Below, in pieces: positions 60,085 to 64,000 of a DNA stretch of 64,000 nucleotides. Both the position numbers and the translations under genes were made by a program. Position 1 is the first letter of the stretch; the number at the start of each line of letters is the position of its first letter. Source of the DNA: Oxytricha trifallax (lineage: Eukaryota > Ciliophora > Spirotrichea > Sporadotrichida > Oxytrichidae); contig ARYC01002116.1 of assembly GCA_000711775.1 (NCBI GenBank), positions 1 to 64,000 of the forward strand. The letters run 5' to 3'. The notes beneath the pieces are model-generated. The model saw only the letters and a list, made by a program, of their open reading frames with translations, did not search any database and was not told the origin of the DNA.

Positions 60085-60540
60085 TATAATTAAATTTCAA
60101 TTTTATCAATTGGAATAATATTAGGTATTTAAAAAAATCAATTATATAGATTAATTAACAATTTAAATTTTATGACTAATATATACCTAAATATTGATTA
60201 TTTTTTATGATAGGGAAAATAGAAATATTTTGCAATTGCTTAGAAACCACAATTATTTAATTTATTTGTTTATTAATAAGTAATTATTCACGAATAAGCA
60301 AATCACTTATTTAAAAATAATTATTTATATATCTTTAAATCAATTTAAGAGTTATCTAATGAATATTCTTTATAGTCTTTTCACTTTAAATAATATAAAT
60401 ATTTAGCTTATTTTAGTTATCACAAATCTTTATTTTGGAATCAAAATATTAGAATAATTTAAAACATTGAAATGAATATATATACAGAAAATTTAATGAA
60501 ATTATTATTTAGACGCTTTTATTAAGAAAAATCTTATTTA
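60085..60540. other. AT-rich stretch, nothing recognised
   Basis: No gene or repeat recognised. Confidence 0.4.
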
Positions 60541-60549
60541 TCAGAAGAG

Positions 60550-61360
60550 GGGGGGGGGTCTAAGTCGGTGCAAAATTTTTTTTCTTCAAAAACATCAAAA
60601 TCCCTAAGTCGTTGCATGATCAATTTTTGACATTATTGATATATTTTAACATCCTACCCCACATAGAAAGTATCATTATTAATTAAAATTTATGTCTCAG
60701 CTTCTGAATCGAACTCCTTCATGAAATTTCGATCATAGTACACTTATAATATTACATCAAAAATATATTTTCTCTGTGGCAGATATTTGTTTAAGTAAAA
60801 TAATAAGATATTGTTTCATATTTTAATGTCTAATTAGTCAGCAAGCAAAAAATTAGGGATTAAGAACATCTTAATTATTCGCTAAACTTAATGTTGTCTG
60901 GAATAAAAAAAATCGTACACATTGATTATTGTATTTAAAAAAAGACAATTAATTGAGTCAATGGTTTTTATTTTAATTCCAGACAACATTAAGTTTAGCG
61001 AATAATTAAGATGTTCTTAATCCCTAATTTTTTTTGCTTGCTGACTAATTAGACATTAAAATATGAAACAATATCTTATTATTTTACTTAAACAAATATC
61101 TGCCACAGAGAAAATATATTTTTGTAATAATATTATAAGTGTACTATGATCGAAATTTCATGAAGGAGTTCGATTCAGAAGCTGAGACATAAATTTTAAT
61201 TAATAATGATACTTTCTATGTGGGGTAGGATGTTAAAATATATCAATAATGTCAAAAATTGATCATGCACCGACTTAGGGATTTTGATGTTTTTGAGAAA
61301 AAAAATTTTGCACCGACTTAGGATTTTGAAAAATTTTTTGCACCGACTTAGACCCCCCCC
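60550..61360. mobile_element. Foldback element H3 with 8-bp target duplication
   Basis: About 811 bp. Ends are a G run (8-9) followed by TCTAAGTCGGTGCAAAA and its reverse complement; arms of about 370-390 bp are nearly perfect around a short centre (about 60920-60970). CAGAAGAG occurs at 60542-60549 and 61361-61368 as a target duplication. The right arm has an extra copy of the TTTTTTGCACCGACTTAG phrase. No coding capacity. Different family from H1/H2 but the same duplication length. Confidence 0.85.
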
Positions 61361-61499
61361 CAGAAGAGTAGTAGCATTCAAAACCCCAAAACCCCTTCAG
61401 TAGGTTGATTGAGTTTTTGATTGATAAAAGGTAGCAATTAACGCATACTTATTAGGGTTTATTACGGTTTATGTAGGGGTTTATGGTTAAATATTAGTA

Positions 61500-62967
61500 A
61501 CTTAAGCGAGTATAAGAAGCGAAATCTTTTAATATTTCACGCAAAATAAGCTAAGAGTCATGCGGAAGTTCTCAAAACTTTATCTTTTTAAGGTGATGGT
61601 ATATTGCCTCTATAGTCACTTAGTTTACTTGCATGGCTTGATGATAGCTTAATAAGCAAGCTCTCTTAGATATCCATTTATCTTTTACTTATCTAAATAT
61701 TGTTAAATTATTTACTCAGAATCTCTCTCCTTTACAGCTGAAGTAATCCTTTCTTGCATGGCACTTTCTATTATTTTTGCTGCTAATTCCCATATATCCT
61801 ATGTAGTGTCTCCAACTCACCATTATTCTCTTACTGGGAAATATCCTGGAATGACTAACACATTTCTTAAAGCAGAAGCTTCACACTCTCTGAGCTCTGA
61901 TAAATCGATAATGTATACTCTCAGAGATTGAAATTCAAGTATAATATTTTCAGGTTTTAAGTCTCTGTGAACATAACCGAGCCTGTGAAGCTCTTCAATT
62001 CCCTTTACGATCTGTTGCACAATCTATTCAATTTATCTTTGACATCTGCTGTCATATAGAAATTCTCTGTTGGTTAATTCTAGGAGAGGGAGCCTAAAAG
62101 CTACATGATCTCTTCCTAAAAGTATCGCATGTAACTAAATTAAATGCCTGCATTCTTTCTACTTTGCCTTTTAGAGAGTGTAATACTCATTTGCAAATTC
62201 CATTTAAAACTTGTCATCAGCAAGAAAGTAATTGAAAGGATAAATTTTGTATGCGTATTAATTGTCCTTGATGACTCTCTTCTCTATTTATCCTCAAGAG
62301 CGAGATAACTTTCTAAGCAAGAACCATGTCAATAAATTTTAATATTGCTATTTTCATAGCCTCTACTTTGACCATGATTTTATTGATCTCAGAGACAGGA
62401 AAGTTCTTGGCTGCTTTCTTTATTTTTATTTGCTTCTATACCTTGACCCTTAGAGACTTTGCTGGGTTTCTTGATCTCCTTTTTTTTTAGGAATCTCTTT
62501 CCTATCTCTATATGAATAAACACAAAACTTTGATTGTGCTAATTCTTTAAATGTACTTTAAGGTCTCTTGTATGAAAATAGGGCTTCTCACAGAATTCAC
62601 AGATATACTATCCATCCTTTTTTTAATGCTTGAGATATAACCTGGGCATATCGTTGTGAATGTCTCTCAAGTGTCTATTATAAGTTGATTTATAGAGGAA
62701 AACATTATTGCAGTCTTTGCATTGATACTCAACTTTGGCTGGTAAAATTTAATGGTCATTGAGGGTTATTTTACCTCCTCCACTAATTGCTCTTTCTCTT
62801 CAATAACTTCCTTTTGAATATCAAATGTACAGGAGTCAAAGTTGTCATAAGTAGGCTCCCACTGAGTCTAAGCATCTCTAGTCTCTGCTTTTTTTTGGTT
62901 TCTGGAATGGTAATTTTTATTGGCTTGATCCAACTAATGCCGCTCTTCTTCAGAAGTTAGCGCAAAT
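61500..62967 (-). pseudogene. TBE C 57-kDa-type zinc-finger/kinase gene, decayed
   Basis: Aligned with B, the start ATG is ATT (62965-62967) and a TGA follows four codons later. A C2H2 finger remains (YICEFCEKPYF plus HTRDLKVHLKNQH), as does a kinase patch at 61823-62020 with GYVHRDLKPENII, DLS in place of DFG, and a PGYFP phrase. Frame changes are scattered. The left limit is approximate. Confidence 0.75.
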
Positions 62968-63404
62968 TTTAGTTAGATTATAGATTTTATTATAATAATG
63001 ATAAAATACAGCCAGGTATACTACAATAAAAGAGTTCAAGACACTTTGATAAATTCTTTGCTGAGAGGTGAGAAATATAAAGCATCATAAAAGACTGTAA
63101 GTTTACATATTTTATGAGAATATTTTACATTTTAGTAAATTATAATGCTCCAAAAGAAGTTTTGTTTCTCTAGGAGGTCCTCCTAAAATAATTAAACAAT
63201 ATTATGAGCAATTTAATGGAGAAGATTTGATAAAAATGGAAGTCATACTGTGAAACTTGGAGCAAGTTTTGCAATGCTTCTCTGCATATCTTTTTAAGGT
63301 TTACCTCCAGTAGTCCTCCCTATTTAGTAGTAAGATTTCAATAAACTTATAAGGGATATCAATAATTTTAAATTTCATTAACATTACTAGAAAGAGGCAA
63401 CAAG

Positions 63405-64000
63405 ATGAAGTCAATGAATGATGCAATGAAGAGAATTTAATCTCAAGAATTAATTGTAAAATTTTGAAGTAAAGAAAACCTATACAGATACTTGGTTTGG
63501 CAAGGTAAGTTTTCATCCTAAACTAAGATATTAACAATAGTTAGATTGTTCTTGCCAACCAAGGATGGGACTAAAATCTCATTCTTAAAAGGATTATTTA
63601 GTGAAGAGAAAAAAGCCTTTAAGACTAATGTAATTAAGATGATTGAGATTCCAAACTACACAGAAATCTTAGTGACAGACCTCTATGATGATGCGATGAT
63701 TGATCCAGATGTTGCTTTATATCTTCCTTCAAAGTTACAACTCTCCAATAAGTTACTAGAGAGGAATTTCTTCTTTGGCGTTCTTGGAACTTTGAAACCT
63801 GAGTACTTAAATGAAGTTATTTAAGAAGCTCACAAAAAACGATACAGCATCTCTCCTGAAGAAACATAGAAGCAGGGAATTAAAATCAGTTACACGTTGG
63901 TCTCGGATCTGCAGAAGCATCCATTCATCTCAAGTAAGCATAGTCTTCTAACTTTATAGAAAAACCTGGCACTGCCATATACTTGATGAAAGAGCGCAGC
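63405..64000 (+). pseudogene. TBE C 22-kDa-type gene with an internal stop, incomplete
   Basis: ATG 63405; TGA at 63465-63467 where A and B have Arg codons. Introns at 63505-63540 (36 nt) and 63934-63959 (26 nt) match A and B in place and length. The rest of exon 2 is open (includes FFFGVLGTLKPEYLNEVI). The gene is cut by the window edge in exon 3. Confidence 0.85.

Larger units (their letters stand above)
61379..64000. mobile_element. TBE transposon C (C4A4 end), runs off the window
   Basis: Left end CAAAACCCCAAAACCCCTTC at 61379 preceded by target ATT (61376-61378), only 7 bp from the target duplication of H3. The terminal repeat resembles B (TTGATTGAGTTTTTGATTGA; TTAACGCATACTTATTAGGG). 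The visible part holds the 57-kDa-type (-) and most of the 22-kDa-type (+) genes; the transposase and right end are beyond 64000. Both visible genes are broken. Confidence 0.95.

Overview
The window looks like a piece of the germline (micronuclear) genome of a spirotrichous ciliate, most likely Oxytricha/Sterkiella. The DNA is very AT-rich. Coding stretches stay open only if TAA and TAG are read as Gln and TGA is the sole stop. Several elements end in the telomere-like C4A4 repeat. Introns are very short (26-40 nt in the clearest cases). Because TGA is the only stop and the DNA is AT-rich, long open frames arise by chance; I relied on codon composition, motifs, homologous copies inside the window, intron positions and target-site duplications rather than on ORF length.

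Most of what can be recognised is mobile DNA. There are three C4A4-ended TBE (telomere-bearing element) transposons: A (23940-28040, inside a coding exon), B (35879-40032) and C (61379 to the window edge). Each carries a 57-kDa-type zinc-finger/kinase gene (-), a 22-kDa-type gene with two introns (+) and, where visible, a 42-kDa DDE transposase (-). B has an intact transposase and an intact spliced 22-kDa-type gene; its 57-kDa-type gene, and parts of A and C, are broken. A divergent set with the same three genes, order, orientation and intron phases lies at 9111-13032 with no C4A4 ends that I can see. A transposase relic lies at 52440-53230.

A second large family is the TA-flanked palindromic MITEs of about 0.4 kb (6535, 13797, 22860, 30192, 32432, 47655, 56829/56860, degenerate 58225). 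The left 1.4 kb of the window is the right end of a larger element with the same type of terminal repeat plus an IS630/Tc1-type transposase C-terminus, a candidate autonomous partner. Another large TA-flanked element (44220-46833) carries a decayed gene with superfamily-3 helicase motifs. A third group are foldback elements with 8-bp target duplications (16382-17204, 44380-44998, 60550-61360). There is a LINE-like 3' end with a (TTA)n tail at 54904-55680, a long inverted repeat at 32829-33590, and a 1.95-kb inverted-repeat element at 47095-49048.

Between the transposons lie islands of host-like coding sequence, usually short, sometimes intron-bearing and often broken by TGA or frameshift. The clearest are a GST-C/tRNA-synthetase-cofactor-like gene interrupted by TBE A (23539-28830), an EMAPII-type tRNA-binding domain (50870-51625), a MORN motif (51690-51770), a Gln-rich coiled-coil-like pseudogene (18379-19789) and a GC-rich intron-containing gene (41341-43060). 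These could be macronuclear-destined segments or germline pseudogenes; deciding needs the macronuclear sequence.
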